Shown here in pieces: positions 13,401 through 23,073 of a stretch of 64,000 nt of DNA (within the stretch, counting starts at the first letter, position 1; each line of letters opens with the position of its first letter). The notes beneath the pieces were generated by a model that was not told the DNA's origin, did no database searches, and worked only from the letters and a program-made list of their open reading frames with translations. The stretch comes from Ciona intestinalis (lineage: Eukaryota > Chordata > Ascidiacea > Phlebobranchia > Cionidae). The stretch lies in the NCBI RefSeq assembly GCF_000224145.3, contig NC_020179.2, positions 488,571 to 552,570 of the forward strand, in the 5' to 3' direction. The position numbers and the translations under genes are program-made.

Positions 13401-13663
13401 CATAAACAGCCAGTTATGACTTATGAGTATAAAGGACAAATTGAATTAAATTTATAATAACTGTTTGTCCATAACAGACATACGCAGTGGGCATCGTGCC
13501 GGGGAACAAAAAAGCGATCGATCGCAACCAACTAATGGCAATAGCTGGGTCAGAAGAAAACCTGTTTATGGTTGAATCTGGGTTTCAAGGTCTGGATGAA
13601 CAATTTGCATCCAAGTTAGCAAGGTCTATTTGCACCAACCGTTGTGGAAGTACCTTGCAATAA
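707..13663 (+). CDS. secreted/surface giant protein: signal peptide, three-finger domain, 23 CCP (sushi) domains, 3 vWA domains
   Basis: Forty exons give a continuous frame of about 2227 codons (6684 nt). Order: signal peptide, three-finger (Ly6/uPAR-like) domain, CCP1-8, vWA1, CCP9-10, vWA2, CCP11-23, vWA3, stop. Nearly every CCP is one phase-1 exon of 186-204 nt with the usual four cysteines and Trp; each vWA is four exons. No transmembrane segment or GPI-type tail follows vWA3, so the product looks secreted, although an unseen alternative 3' exon could anchor it. CCP plus vWA combinations occur in complement factor B/C2 and in SVEP1-like adhesion proteins; the three-finger start and triple vWA fit neither. 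CCP-rich variable receptors (vCRL1) have been described in Ciona, but I cannot say this is that gene. Start chosen because the first Met opens a clean hydrophobic leader. It could be two transcripts, though the phases agree throughout. Confidence 0.85.
1719..1896 (-). mobile_element. MITE-1 copy
   Basis: Non-autonomous DNA transposon flanked by TA. Ends GTGGGGAAGA / TGTCCCATCTTTTCCC; interior has TTGTTTAAAACACGATC in reverse. Lies inside the intron that splits CCP1. Confidence 0.8.
2533..2612 (+). repeat. dispersed repeat C, copy 1
   Basis: GGTCCAACCCCGGTCTAAATCC and GCTGCGGGACCTCACCCATA, matched at 18200-18275. Confidence 0.65.
5017..5161 (+). mobile_element. SINE-1 copy
   Basis: tRNA-like B box GGTTCAAGGCTCGTCG, core TTGGGCAAGATACTTAACGG, then GTTATAACGACTGTCG and the CATTCATTC tail; in a vWA1 intron. 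Confidence 0.85.
5255..5420 (+). mobile_element. MITE-1 copy, right end lost
   Basis: Begins TAGTAGGGTGGGTGAAG and runs to AAAGGTGTCCCACTT. Right terminal repeat missing; the vWA1 splice acceptor (5428-5429) lies 8 bases beyond. Confidence 0.85.
5820..6295 (+). other. CCP domains 9-10
   Basis: Exons 5820-6023 and 6107-6295. CCP9 is slightly long, with an insertion after its second cysteine pair. CCP10 ends in VPCCSS and matches CCP8 and CCP23, the other two CCPs that sit directly before a vWA block. Confidence 0.85.
6350..7136 (+). other. vWA domain 2
   Basis: Exons 6350-6461, 6525-6676, 6732-6895, 6950-7136. The first three exon lengths (112, 152, 164 nt) equal those of vWA1 and vWA3. MIDAS residues are present: [20 protein letters not shown]. 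Confidence 0.87.
7143..7262 (-). mobile_element. SINE-1 tail half
   Basis: Reverse-oriented; TTTATCCTCGCATGGCC and ATAACACGGACG to GTTACTTTGTGAGTGATT. Confidence 0.8.
7266..7452 (+). repeat. intronic minisatellite (TTTTATGTATGGCA type)
   Basis: Imperfect direct repeats built from TTGTTTTATTTTTTTATG and GTATGTATTTTTTATG elements fill the intron between vWA2 and CCP11, just left of the large duplication. Confidence 0.7.
7611..9101 (+). other. CCP domains 11-15 (first copy of the duplicated block)
   Basis: Exons 7611-7808, 7878-8069, 8254-8448, 8523-8708, 8910-9101. All are phase 1 and all have a nearly identical counterpart 1736-1737 bp downstream. The intron between CCP13 and CCP14 (8449-8522) is 74 bp and cannot be read through. 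Confidence 0.87.
8771..8884 (-). mobile_element. SINE-1 tail half, duplicated with the CCP block
   Basis: Its twin at 10508-10620 shows the insertion came before the 1.74-kb duplication. Confidence 0.85.
9347..10838 (+). other. CCP domains 16-20 (second copy of the duplicated block)
   Basis: Exons 9347-9544, 9614-9805, 9990-10184, 10260-10445, 10647-10838. They differ from CCP11-15 at only a few bases, for example Thr to Pro in CCP16 and Gly to Asp in CCP18. The intron 10185-10259 is 75 bp, in frame and stop-free, so its retention would add 25 residues. Confidence 0.87.
10508..10620 (-). mobile_element. SINE-1 tail half, duplicate of 8771-8884
   Basis: Same insertion carried in duplication unit 2. 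Confidence 0.85.
10903..11883 (+). other. CCP domains 21-23
   Basis: Exons 10903-11100, 11318-11509, 11695-11883. CCP21 and CCP22 are ordinary single-exon CCPs. CCP23 ends PTPCCAR and is the Cys-Cys subtype that precedes each vWA domain in this gene. Confidence 0.85.
11937..12046 (+). repeat. two-copy direct repeat in the intron before vWA3
   Basis: GTGTGAAAGA, TTCTGGCA and TTGTTTGTT followed by TGTGAT occur twice about 68 bp apart. Confidence 0.65.
12086..13663 (+). other. vWA domain 3 and C-terminus
   Basis: Exons 12086-12197, 12440-12591, 13013-13176, 13478-13663. MIDAS residues DSSSS, GRGTWTG and ITDGRAQD are present. The last exon ends [10 protein letters not shown]-like (IC-x2-RCGSTLQ) and TAA at 13661-13663, without a membrane segment. 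The third exon starts directly after the (ATTC)n tail of a SINE. Confidence 0.85.
12777..13010 (+). mobile_element. SINE-1 copy ending at a splice acceptor
   Basis: Core CCTTGGGCAAGATAATTAACG to the ACATTCATTCAATTAA tail, which supplies the bases just before the AG of the vWA3 exon at 13013. Confidence 0.85.
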
Positions 13664-13746
13664 ACTTGTGTTTACTAAGAGTAAACAAGATTGTAAACCA
13701 ACAATGCAGAAACGAATGTTTGAATAAGGTTGCAAATTGAAAAAAT

Positions 13747-13752
13747 AATAAA
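13747..13752 (+). terminator. polyadenylation signal of the CCP/vWA gene
   Basis: AATAAA lies 84 bases after the stop codon, the only perfect hexamer close downstream. Confidence 0.6.
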
Positions 13753-13763
13753 ATGTCTGCTGC

Positions 13764-14195
13764 TGATATTTTGCTTTGGGTTGGCAGTTATTTTATATAT
13801 AAATTAATTGCTAATACCAAATACACACTTGACAAGGTTATTTAGTTGCTAGTTTATGTGCATTTTTTCTTACACATTAATAATTGACTTATAAGTTACG
13901 AGTCAGATGAAATGGCAGTTGGTATTTATTGACTAATGTCTGGATGATTTAATGCATTGAGATAATGTCAAAGACAGTGTAGATAAAAACCTCAATCTTA
14001 AATAACAGCCACTAAGATAAGCACATATATATATATTGATATATGTATACATCAAACAAGGAAATAATACAATAATGTGCTTGACAAATATACAGAAAGG
14101 AGTAACAATTACCTATGCATTACAAAGCAGTCACTTATTTAGTAAGACGTTAATTTCAACTAGATTTAAGTATAGTCTTGGTTGGAAAGATAACC
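13764..14195. other. intergenic spacer between the CCP/vWA gene and GTPase A
   Basis: AT-rich; no repeat family or coding exon recognised. It must contain the promoter of GTPase A unless that gene has a distant 5' exon. Confidence 0.5.
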
Positions 14196-17100
14196 ATGTC
14201 GGGTATCATACCTCGCTGCGATGATCAAAAAGGTAAAGTATGCAATATGTATAAAACAACTTCAAATTGTATGAACACCAAATAATTCAGACATGGAAGC
14301 CGTTTCTATATTGGATATGGACACAGAGGGCGAAGGGTTTCGATTGAAATGTGATGTTTTTGAAGAAATATTCGAAAACGTACAAGACCTTCCAGTAGCG
14401 ATTATATCCGTTGCTGGGCCATTTCGTAGAGGAAAGTCGTTCTTGTTGAACGTGTTATTGCAGTATTTAATGGAAAATCAGGTTCAATTGTTAAAGTTGA
14501 GTTGGAATATGATGCTAACCTAATGTGATTTTAGTCGCAAAAATGGCATAAAAATGGAGACAAAAAAATACCAAACGTTTTTCATTCGCGCGGAGGATCA
14601 GAAAGAAACACTGTTGGGATTCACATCACAAACAAACCTTTTATGTTGGAAACAAGCGATAAGAAGGTAGAAAAAACAGAGAATAATTTAACTATACGAT
14701 ATCCCATTTTATCATTTAGTTAAAAACACTCCAAACTGTACATTTTTTTGTAATACAGTAGGTTGAGAGAAGATGGGACACCCTTGAACTCCAATGTCTT
14801 GTCCAATTTGGTAGTAAACAAAAAAAAGCAAAGAATTATAAAACTATATCCTTACAACTCCCATAAAGACCGTTGTTAATTGTTTAAAACACAATCAGGA
14901 TATTTGGATATTATATGTTAAAGGTGTCCCGTCTTCCCCTACTCCACTATATTTATTTAGTTTGTATATAAGAATACTGTTTGTGTTTGCTTTACAGAAA
15001 GTGGCCGTGTTTTTGATGGACACACAAGGAATGTTCGACACCAAAACAGGAGCCAAAGATTGCTCAACTATATTTGCTTTGAGCACTTTACTAAGTTCTG
15101 TACAAATATACAACCTTACTGCTCAGATTCAAGAGAATGATCTTCAACAGTTGGAGGTAACAACAAAACATGGCTTATGTAAGAAACACATATCAACACA
15201 CCAAAACTAATACCAAAGTAGCATATTCAATTTTTTAAGTGAAATTGCAGCTACGAAATAATAGTAACTCTGCAACACTTGCGTCATTAACTTAAACTTC
15301 TGCCAATCCCTTTGGAAAAATTTTACAAATTAATTTATGCTCATCTTTTTCAGGTTTTTACAAGTTACGCTAGATACGCAGCTGAAAAGAAACAGCATGC
15401 CAATGCATCGTCTCCTCCCTTTCAGGTTAGGGTAAAGAAACATAACCGTATTTCATTCCATTATTTAGTTAAAACGCTCCGGACTCTACATTTTTTAAAT
15501 TTCAATATATTTTGCAAAACTTTGTAAAATATTTAATTACTTATAAAAAGAACAAAATATATTGTTTAGGGTCTTATTTTTCTGATTCGAAACTGGGAAA
15601 TGACGGATTTTGACAATGGAATTAAAGGGGGTAAAAAGTATTTGAAAACAGTAACAGAAGTTCAATTGGAAGAGAACAGAATGGTGCGACAAAATTTGAA
15701 AACTTCATTTTCCCAAGTTAGTTGTAGTCTGATGCCACATCCAGGAAAAACGGTCGCTTTGCGAAAAGCGAAAGATGACAGTGCGATTTCAATTTGTGGT
15801 AATAGTTGTACTATGCACTTATGAGTGAATTGTACAGTGAAACTGGTATTGTTTACACAGATATAGACAAAGAATTTTTAGAAACTGCCGACGGCTTAGC
15901 AAAACAATTGTTCAAGAGGGAAAATGTGCTTGTAAAGAAACTTAATGGTATCACAATCACTGGCGAAGGTCTCATCGATCTGGCAATCGAATATACAAAA
16001 ATACTTAGCAGTGGTGAAATGCCCAAAGTGATAAATTTACTTAAAGTAAGTAAACAGTCTTAAACTTAAATTTAGGGGTGTCGTGGCAAAGTAGCGCACC
16101 TGCCTGTAACCAAAGGTAAGGGATCAAGGCTTGTCACTGTTATCTTTTTGCGAGTATGTATCCATGGGCAAGACACTTTACGGTAATTACTCCAATCCAG
16201 TAGCCACTAATGAGTTGTCCAAATTATCCGCCATATATAAAAAACAATCACCCACAAAGTCACATACATGGTAACTCTAATATGACATGCTTAATCTAAT
16301 TTCAGGCAAACGATCGGGTAGAATTTGTGAGAAATATTGAAGTGTTTATTGATGAATATCGTAAAGACATGCTTAATAAGGTAAGTTTTCAGCATTTAAC
16401 CATAATGTTTTATGTAATACAAAGTCCGACCCCACGGCAAAGTGGTTTGCATGCCTGCTTGTAACCCAGAGGTAATGGGTTCAACACTCGCCGCTGTTAA
16501 CATTGTGTTAATCACCAACAAAGTTACATGCATGGTAACTCGTAAGCTGGCACTCGATGTATGAAACAGAACACCTGTGATATAATAAAACAGTCGTTTT
16601 CCGGACACGCAAGGATAAAGCAAGTTACAATTGATTACAAACATTCCACATAATACACAGGTAGGGGAAGTTTACCACGATCCTGAAGCATTGAAACGAA
16701 TGAATGAAGTCCATCTTGCAAACGCGGTGGCTAAATTTGAAGAGCATGATAAAGTGGATGATGAGACAAGTTCAATTTACAAAGAAAAGTTGGAAACTGG
16801 AATAAGAAGAGTTTTTCTGGAGATTCAGGCAGAAAATAATACAAGAAAGGTAAAAATGGCAGTCGCTTAATTAAGTTAATTTATTACATTTTTTAATAAT
16901 AATAAACAACGTTTCGAGCTGCAGTTTAAAGCCTAAACAAGTTGTCATCTTTTGTTTCTTTTTGATTCAGTTTTTGTTTCGAACAGCATTATTCATTTGT
17001 TCTTTTCAAATTAAAGTTATAACATTGAGCTTATTAAATACTCTATAGGAAAAGGTTAAAATTCTAATTTTCGAGGCCGCAACAGAAGCAGGAAACGTCT

Positions 17101-19554
17101 ACAAAAAGCATTTGGATTCGGTAGGTTATGCTGTGAATGATAAATATTCTGGGTTCTAATATAGTACTGTGGGGTAAGATTAGACACCTTTAGCGCAAAA
17201 TATCGTTTTCTAAACAGTTAACACAGTCTACGGGATTCGTGAGGATACGAATGTTTTTGTTTCTGAAATTGATGAAAAAGAAAAAGGTGTCCTATTTTCC
17301 CCCATCCCACTATATGAATAATATGGCTTCCAATACTATTAGGTTTATGCAGTTTAAGATACCAGTAAATTTACAATATTACAGTACGCCTGCGGCAAAT
17401 ACATGGAAAAGTTAGATAAAGGAGCAGCACATGCTAAAAGTGAATCGCTAAAAGCTTTTAAAAAGCTCACACGCCAGTACGACCGGGATTTGGTTAAAGT
17501 ATATGAAAGGGTGTTCCACTTAGCAGTTGAAGGGAAGCACAAAGAATTTGAAGCTGAAAATGGAAAACTAAAGGTTTCTAACTTATACAAGTTATTTTGC
17601 AATATTTACATTAATTTCTCTGTATGCAGGAAATCACTGAAAAAGATCTGGAACTTATGTTCTCCGCTTTAAAGCGGAAATATACACGGAAAATGAACCA
17701 GGTGATTGAAGATTACCATATGGAGCAAGATATTATTATTAGCCTATACGAAAATTGCTCCAACCCAGTGGTCACTAATGGAGTGTCCAAAAAATGAGCC
17801 ATACACAAACAAAAATGAAAAAATCCCCTCAAAAATATCACAAGTAACATACATGGTAACTTGTAGGCTGGCACGAGGTGTATGAAACAGAACACCTGTG
17901 TTATATACCGATTGCCGTTTTCCAGCCACGCGAGGATAAGGTAAGCTACATTTATTCAAATTCAAACATCCTTAAAGCAATCTATTGTTCCATTGCAGGC
18001 ATTATCGCACAACAAAACAAGTTCGAAGCTAAATCAATCACACGATGAAGCTTTATCTCAGGTTTTGCAAGAATACAATGATACTGAGATTGGGAGGGAA
18101 ACGGAATACAAAGTTGCAAAAGAAAAAGTTTTAAAACAAGAGTTACTCGAACAGTTTTATAACTACAAGAAAAAGTATGACGTAAGTACCGCATCATGTG
18201 ATGGGGCGATGGGCCAACCCCGGCCTAAATCCTATCACCCATGGCAAGCCACGCTGCAGGTCCTCACCAACATAGAATAGATAATGTGAATACATGATAT
18301 CATTCATTATACCCATCTGCTACGTAAAGTAAGAGGTCCTGTACGCCACTACAACAGATTACTGCTATAGACAGACTGCTGTAAGCTTGACTAAATTAAT
18401 AATTTAATCAACCAAAAAGTAAAATACGTGCGAGACATGTCAACTTGTAAAATCACAGGAATTAAACTACATAAAATCTACAAACCTAAGGAATATACAA
18501 ACTATAAAGAAAATGACAGGAGTAAGGACATCACACAGCAAACAATTAATACAAACATAAAACAACGAAAAAATAAACAAAACGTAACACCTATCTTTGT
18601 TACCTATGTGGTTTAAGTAAAAAAACTTTTTTAAACAACTTTTTGCCACAACAGTGAAAAACCTATGTGCTTAGTTAGTTTGGTTACACACACCTTTACA
18701 TATACATACATGTATGAGGGGGCGTATATTTTAAACTACTTCAATTAAAGGAAATACTGGACAGTGATATCTCAGCTGTGGTTCAACAAGCAAAATGTAG
18801 ATACGTGGAGTGCATACGAACGGTGAGTTTGGATACTTTATATAATTAAATACATATGGGTGTGGCAGTCAAGTGAAATGCATTTTAAAAATGCGAAAAA
18901 ATATAATTTTTATTTTTTATGTAAACGCTTTCTAATAATACTTGCAGTTAAGTCGCGACAAATACATGGAAGAAGATGAAATATCTTTAGCTCATAATCA
19001 AGCTGTCAGTGCTGCCATGGAAGTTTTGGTTAATGTTGAACAAACTAGGGGAGTGGAGTTTGCACAGTCGTGTAAAATAAAAATTAAAACACTGATGGAT
19101 TGCGAGAAGAAGTCACTCGACATCACTAATGATTTCCACAAGGTGAAATTAGTTTGAAACTTTGCAAAGTATGTTCGCTCGCATGTCTTGCTGAACTTTA
19201 ATGAAAAATCCCCGAAAAAATAATCAGTAATCACCCACAAAGTAACATACATGTAACTCGTAAGCTGGTACTAGGTGTATGAACACCCGTGTTATAACGA
19301 CTGTAATTTTCCAGCCACACGAGAATAATGTAAGTTACATTCATTTATTTAATATTTCTTACAGATGCGAGCCGAAAACCAGTTTTTCCAGAACAGAAAA
19401 GCTATGGAGAAGCAATACTTTCAAGCTATTATGGTAAAAATAAACCCTATACTTGTACTTAAAACTTTAAATGGGATTTATACACTATTAGGTGTACGAA
19501 ATATAATAATTAACTGTTATCTTTTACTGGCCAGATATTGCCATATGGACAACA

Positions 19555-19604
<50 letters not shown>

Positions 19605-21912
19605 AATAATTTCTTACGCCGCTACTTTTGCAACTGTACCTACTTTTTTAATATACATTTGAATTTGAGCATACTATAGGTATTAAATGGCAAATATATG
19701 GAAGAAAATGAGCTTCAGCTAAAACATAATAAGGAGAAAGAAACTGCAATGCAAACATACCGTGGTTTTAAAACTCCACCAAACAAGGAATTTCAAGAAC
19801 ACGAGAAAGCTTTGGAGCTCGAGATTCAACAAATGTTTGAAAAGGCGAAGGAAAACAACTCTCAATTAGAGGTAAGAATACAAGAGAGCAGCTCTAATGA
19901 ATGAGCACGTATTATAATTAGCATGATTTTAATTTAGTTAACCCTTTTATTACCAATAGCATGTTTTTAATTTAGTTAACTGTTTTACCCTAAAAGCGAT
20001 AAAAAAACAAAGAATAAAACAAATTCTCTCACCTAACCTTAAAACAAATTCTCTCATCTAACCCAATTTTTGAACAAAACCAAATGAAAACACTGCGATA
20101 CTACTTAATACGTAGGTCTAAAACTAAACGCGTGAAATTGAAGTTTTCGTAGGAAGAGTCTCTATTTCATTAAGACTCTAGCACAGGCTCATTAATCGTT
20201 AATTATGCGCGGTTTTAATTCTAGGCATAGTTTGAAAATTAATAAATATAGTTTATAATTTGATTTTAGTCAAGAGATATTAGACTAGATATGTTAGAAT
20301 AAGAACTGAGATAGTGCGGAAAAAGATACCTAAGTAACAACAACAATTATTTAACAAAAAGTAATTAAATGACCACTTACTTGCTCAATAAATATCCCAT
20401 GTTCAATTCCTTCTTGCCATTGTCATGCATAGAAACCATCTGTCAGCGTTTCTTGGGCTTGCTCTACCTAATAAATCATATACGGAACACAATATGAATT
20501 ATAACGTACAAGAAAAAGATAAATATTGGTGCATTTCAGTTTTCCTTTAAACCAACTACTCTTATAACTCAAATGACAGCGTTAACCAATGTAAAGAACC
20601 AGAAAGTATAGTTAGCCTATACAAGTATAAAGTATAACCTATAACCTAGAGGTAATGGATTCAAGGCTCGTTGCGGCTAAAATTGGGGGAATATGTGTCT
20701 TTGGGCAAGACACTTCACAGCAATTGCTGCAGCCCAGTGGTGACTATTAATGGGTTGTTCAAATTATCAAACAATTACATTATATTTTCCGAAGTTAAAT
20801 ATTCCATCTGTACAGTGCTGAGTAGTAACAGTAAGTACTAACCTTATTTCGCAATGTAAATTGCCTTCTTCGTGGAAGAATTGCCGGCGTTTATCAACTG
20901 GTCTACTGGATTTGTTTGTGTGGAAGATTGGAAGCGAGCACCATATAACCCTGACAGCATAGCGCCCAAACTATGTTGTAGACGATTTTTAAACAAAACC
21001 AAACGAAACCGAAACACTGCTCCAGTACTGCGTAGTTTTGGAACTAACAATAAAAATGAAAACTTAAGTTGGTCAGTAGGGAGAGTCCCGATTTCATGAA
21101 GGTTTTACACACATTTTACGCTTTTGCACAGAATGCCATTTTGTACGGTTGGTAATCCCATATGTCATACAACGAATGTAGTTCCACCGTAACGTAGCAT
21201 CTTTTCGTTTTTGACATATCCTTTTTTACCGTAAGCAAAAGGACAAAATAAGTTTGTTACTTGCAGGCCAATATGAACAAGAAACTAGATGTCTTCTACA
21301 ACGAGTTGTCGACTGATTATTTCCATATAATGTGTCGCGTAAATTTGTTTGCTCATATATATTGTAGGGTGGGGGAAGATAGGACACCTTTTCGTTCTAT
21401 TTTTCCGACCCATTTGGTAGTAAACCAAAACAATTAAAGAATAAAACTGTATCATCACGACTCCCATAGACCATTGCTTATTGTTGTTTAAAACACGATC
21501 AGGATACTTGGATATTATTTGCTAAAGGTGTCCCGACTTCCTCTACCCTACTGGCGCCTGTTCAACTCATAGGCTATGGCCTCACACCAATGTTCATCTT
21601 CAGGTATCTCGCAAACGGTTTGCAACCAACAGTACACTTGAATGGGCGCATGATGAGTTCATACGTTTAGTGAAAAATGAAATGGAAGACGCACTGCCTT
21701 TTGCAAACATCCGTCAAAGGGCAATCGAAACATGTGAAAAAAATCTAAGCGAGCATCTGCTAGATATTAAAAAGACGACAAACGTTCTGTGGAATGCTGT
21801 GTCTGATGGTGTGAGTGGGGTCGTCGGTGCTTTTGTTATGCGCAAGACACCTGTTAAGTTCAACGTAAAGGCTGGCGATCTGGTGTCGATTAAATACCTT
21901 CGAAGCATGTAA
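14196..21912 (+). CDS. atlastin/GBP-like large GTPase A with six tandem three-helix repeats
   Basis: Nineteen exons, 2694 nt, about 897 residues: 14196-14232, 14291-14481, 14535-14666, 14998-15156, 15354-15425, 15570-15798, 15861-16045, then the repeat exons listed separately. GTPase motifs: P-loop GPFRRGKS (residues about 55-62, with the catalytic-type Arg), switch I ERNTVGI, G3 DTQG (about 128-131) and RNW (204-206) where atlastins and GBPs have RD. The G domain and the [13 protein letters not shown] linker align best with atlastin. Atlastins fuse ER membranes and GBPs attack intracellular pathogens; this protein has the GTPase but no obvious transmembrane hairpin, only a Gly-rich weakly hydrophobic C-terminus. 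The substrate should be GTP, but see the RN finding. Its paralog follows in tandem. Confidence 0.88.
14757..14950 (+). mobile_element. MITE-1 copy
   Basis: Terminal repeats TAGGTTGAGAGAAGATGGG and GTCCCGTCTTCCCCTAC with the standard AACACAATCAGGATATTTGG interior; in an intron of GTPase A. Confidence 0.9.
16078..16284 (+). mobile_element. SINE-1 copy
   Basis: Shows the tRNA-like head (GTGGCAAAGTAGCGCACCTG, GGGATCAAGG) and core CATGGGCAAGACACTT; GTPase A intron. Confidence 0.85.
16425..16645 (+). mobile_element. SINE-1 copy
   Basis: tRNA-like head GGCAAAGTGGTTTGC with GGGTTCAACACTCG, core deleted, tail just before the exon at 16661. Confidence 0.85.
17160..17314 (-). mobile_element. MITE-1 copy
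   Basis: Divergent copy, TACTGTGGGGTAAGATTAG to TTTTCCCCCATCCCACTATA, in an intron of GTPase A. Confidence 0.8.
17745..17970 (+). mobile_element. SINE-1 copy lacking its head
   Basis: AATTGCTCCAACCCAGTGGTC to the ATTCAAATTC tail, before the GTPase A exon at 17999. Confidence 0.85.
18200..18275 (+). repeat. dispersed repeat C, copy 2
   Basis: GGCCAACCCCGGCCTAAATC and GCTGCAGGTCCTCACCAACA in a GTPase A intron. Confidence 0.65.
19222..19348 (+). mobile_element. SINE-1 tail half
   Basis: ATCACCCACAAAGTAACATAC to the TTACATTCATTTATT tail, before the GTPase A exon at 19365. Confidence 0.85.
19558..19600. repeat. (TA)n microsatellite
   Basis: About 21 TA units in a GTPase A intron. Confidence 0.95.
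19873..19920 (+). repeat. dispersed repeat E, copy 1
   Basis: AATACAAGAGAGCAGCTCT and AATGAATGAGCACG at the very 5' end of the longest GTPase A intron; partner at 29855-29900. Confidence 0.6.
20636..20775 (+). mobile_element. SINE-1 head half
   Basis: GATTCAAGGCTCGTTGC, core CTTTGGGCAAGACACTTCAC and AGCCCAGTGGTGACTA. Confidence 0.85.
21360..21552 (+). mobile_element. MITE-1 copy
   Basis: Near-consensus copy in the last intron of GTPase A, ending about 50 bases before the final acceptor. Confidence 0.92.
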
Positions 21913-22172
21913 ACAAACTGCACACGACAAGTACAGATATTTATAAGCGTAATTGCTCTTATCTGTTGAATTTGCAATGCGCGTAAATGTGTTACTGTAG
22001 GTATACCCTATATTATTATATTTATTAATTCGTAGTGTGTCGTTATTTGATAGTAATAGATTGTACATAACAAAAATATATTCGTTTTACCACAAAATGT
22101 GAACAGTTTGGTGCACATACTCCTTAAACATTATTCAAAGCTCTGCGCAAATAAGGGAATTGTTATAACAAC

Positions 22173-22331
22173 TATAGTGGAGTGGGGGGAGATGGGACAC
22201 CTTTTCATACTTTTTTCGTCTCGTTTAGTAGTAAACAAAGAACATCCAAAACCGTTGTAAAATGTTTAAAACACGATCAGGATATTTGAATATTATGTGC
22301 GAAATGTGTCCCATCTTCCCCCACCCTACTA
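22173..22331 (+). mobile_element. MITE-1 copy
   Basis: Between the two GTPase genes; internally shortened but both terminal repeats present. Confidence 0.9.
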
Positions 22332-22500
22332 CTTCATCAAAAGAGAAGTATTAGGTTATAGTTTCGAGCATAAAACAATATCTTTAAGTTATCAATATTA
22401 TCAGGTTTAACACTCAAATATCAATAAATGCCTTTACCTTACTTGAATACTATGAAATTAGAGGTTTTATTTGAAATTGGGGTCTATATTATCATGTATC

Positions 22501-22637
22501 GACAGAATGACTGTATGAATGTAACTTACTTTATCCCGCGTAGCCAAAAACCGACAGTCGTTATAACAGGGGTGTTCATACACTCCGTGCCATCTTACAA
22601 ATTACCACGTATATGTTACTTTGTGGGTGATGCATGA
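22501..22637 (-). mobile_element. SINE-1 tail half
   Basis: Reverse-oriented copy between the GTPase genes. Confidence 0.85.
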
Positions 22638-22847
22638 ATGAACTAACGTATTTACATTTACATATATTCTGTTTAAACATTTGATATTGACAATGTTTAC
22701 GCACAGCACAAAGTTCTTGATTTTACTTGATATTTGTTTGTTCCATACATTTGAACGTTGGTACGGTATGTTTGTGAAAGATAAGACCGATAACTTTGCA
22801 GATCTTATTTGCTGTGCATGCAATAAATGCAAGTCAATCAGCTATGA

Positions 22848-22978
22848 ATGTATATAACTTGTTATATCCTCGTGTGGCCAGAAAACAACAGTCGTTATAA
22901 CACGAGCGTTCTGTTTTATACCCCTCGTGCCAGCTTACGAGTTACCACGTATGTAACTTTGAGGGTGATTTTTTTGTA
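22848..22978 (-). mobile_element. SINE-1 tail half
   Basis: Second reverse copy, about 100 bases before the GTPase B start codon. Confidence 0.85.
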
Positions 22979-23073
22979 TTTTGTTTCAGCTAAAAGTTAG
23001 TTTTTAAACCAATAACAGTGAATTTTCTATGATAGATCTTTAATATAGATTTAAGTAGTTTATACGTCACACC

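Larger units (their letters stand above)
19872..21266 (+). other. longest intron of GTPase A, repeat-filled
   Basis: No coding exon is needed here, since the phases join across it. It holds a 40-bp dispersed repeat at its very start, a SINE piece (20636-20775) and two related stretches at about 20062-20190 and 20980-21120 that share AACAAAACCAAA and a following AAACACTGC. Confidence 0.6.
16306..21912 (+). repeat. six exon-pair repeats encoding atlastin-like three-helix units (GTPase A)
   Basis: Exon pairs: 16306-16380/16661-16849, 17049-17120/17385-17573, 17630-17701/17999-18181, 18751-18822/18948-19142, 19365-19433/19680-19871, 21267-21338/21604-21912. Each pair is a 69-75 nt exon plus a 183-195 nt exon, all phase 0; the last is extended to the stop. 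Units resemble one another ([27 protein letters not shown]) and the single atlastin middle domain. Predicted to be helical and charged. Confidence 0.85.
21913..23073. other. spacer between GTPase A and GTPase B
   Basis: Contains one MITE and two reverse-oriented SINE copies (listed separately). No further coding exon is seen. The promoter of GTPase B should lie in the last few hundred bases. Confidence 0.5.

Noticed and set aside
16078-16150. A real tRNA gene at the SINE head
   Set aside because: Box-like motifs are present, but no complete cloverleaf with a 7-bp acceptor stem can be drawn; it is the worn head of a SINE.
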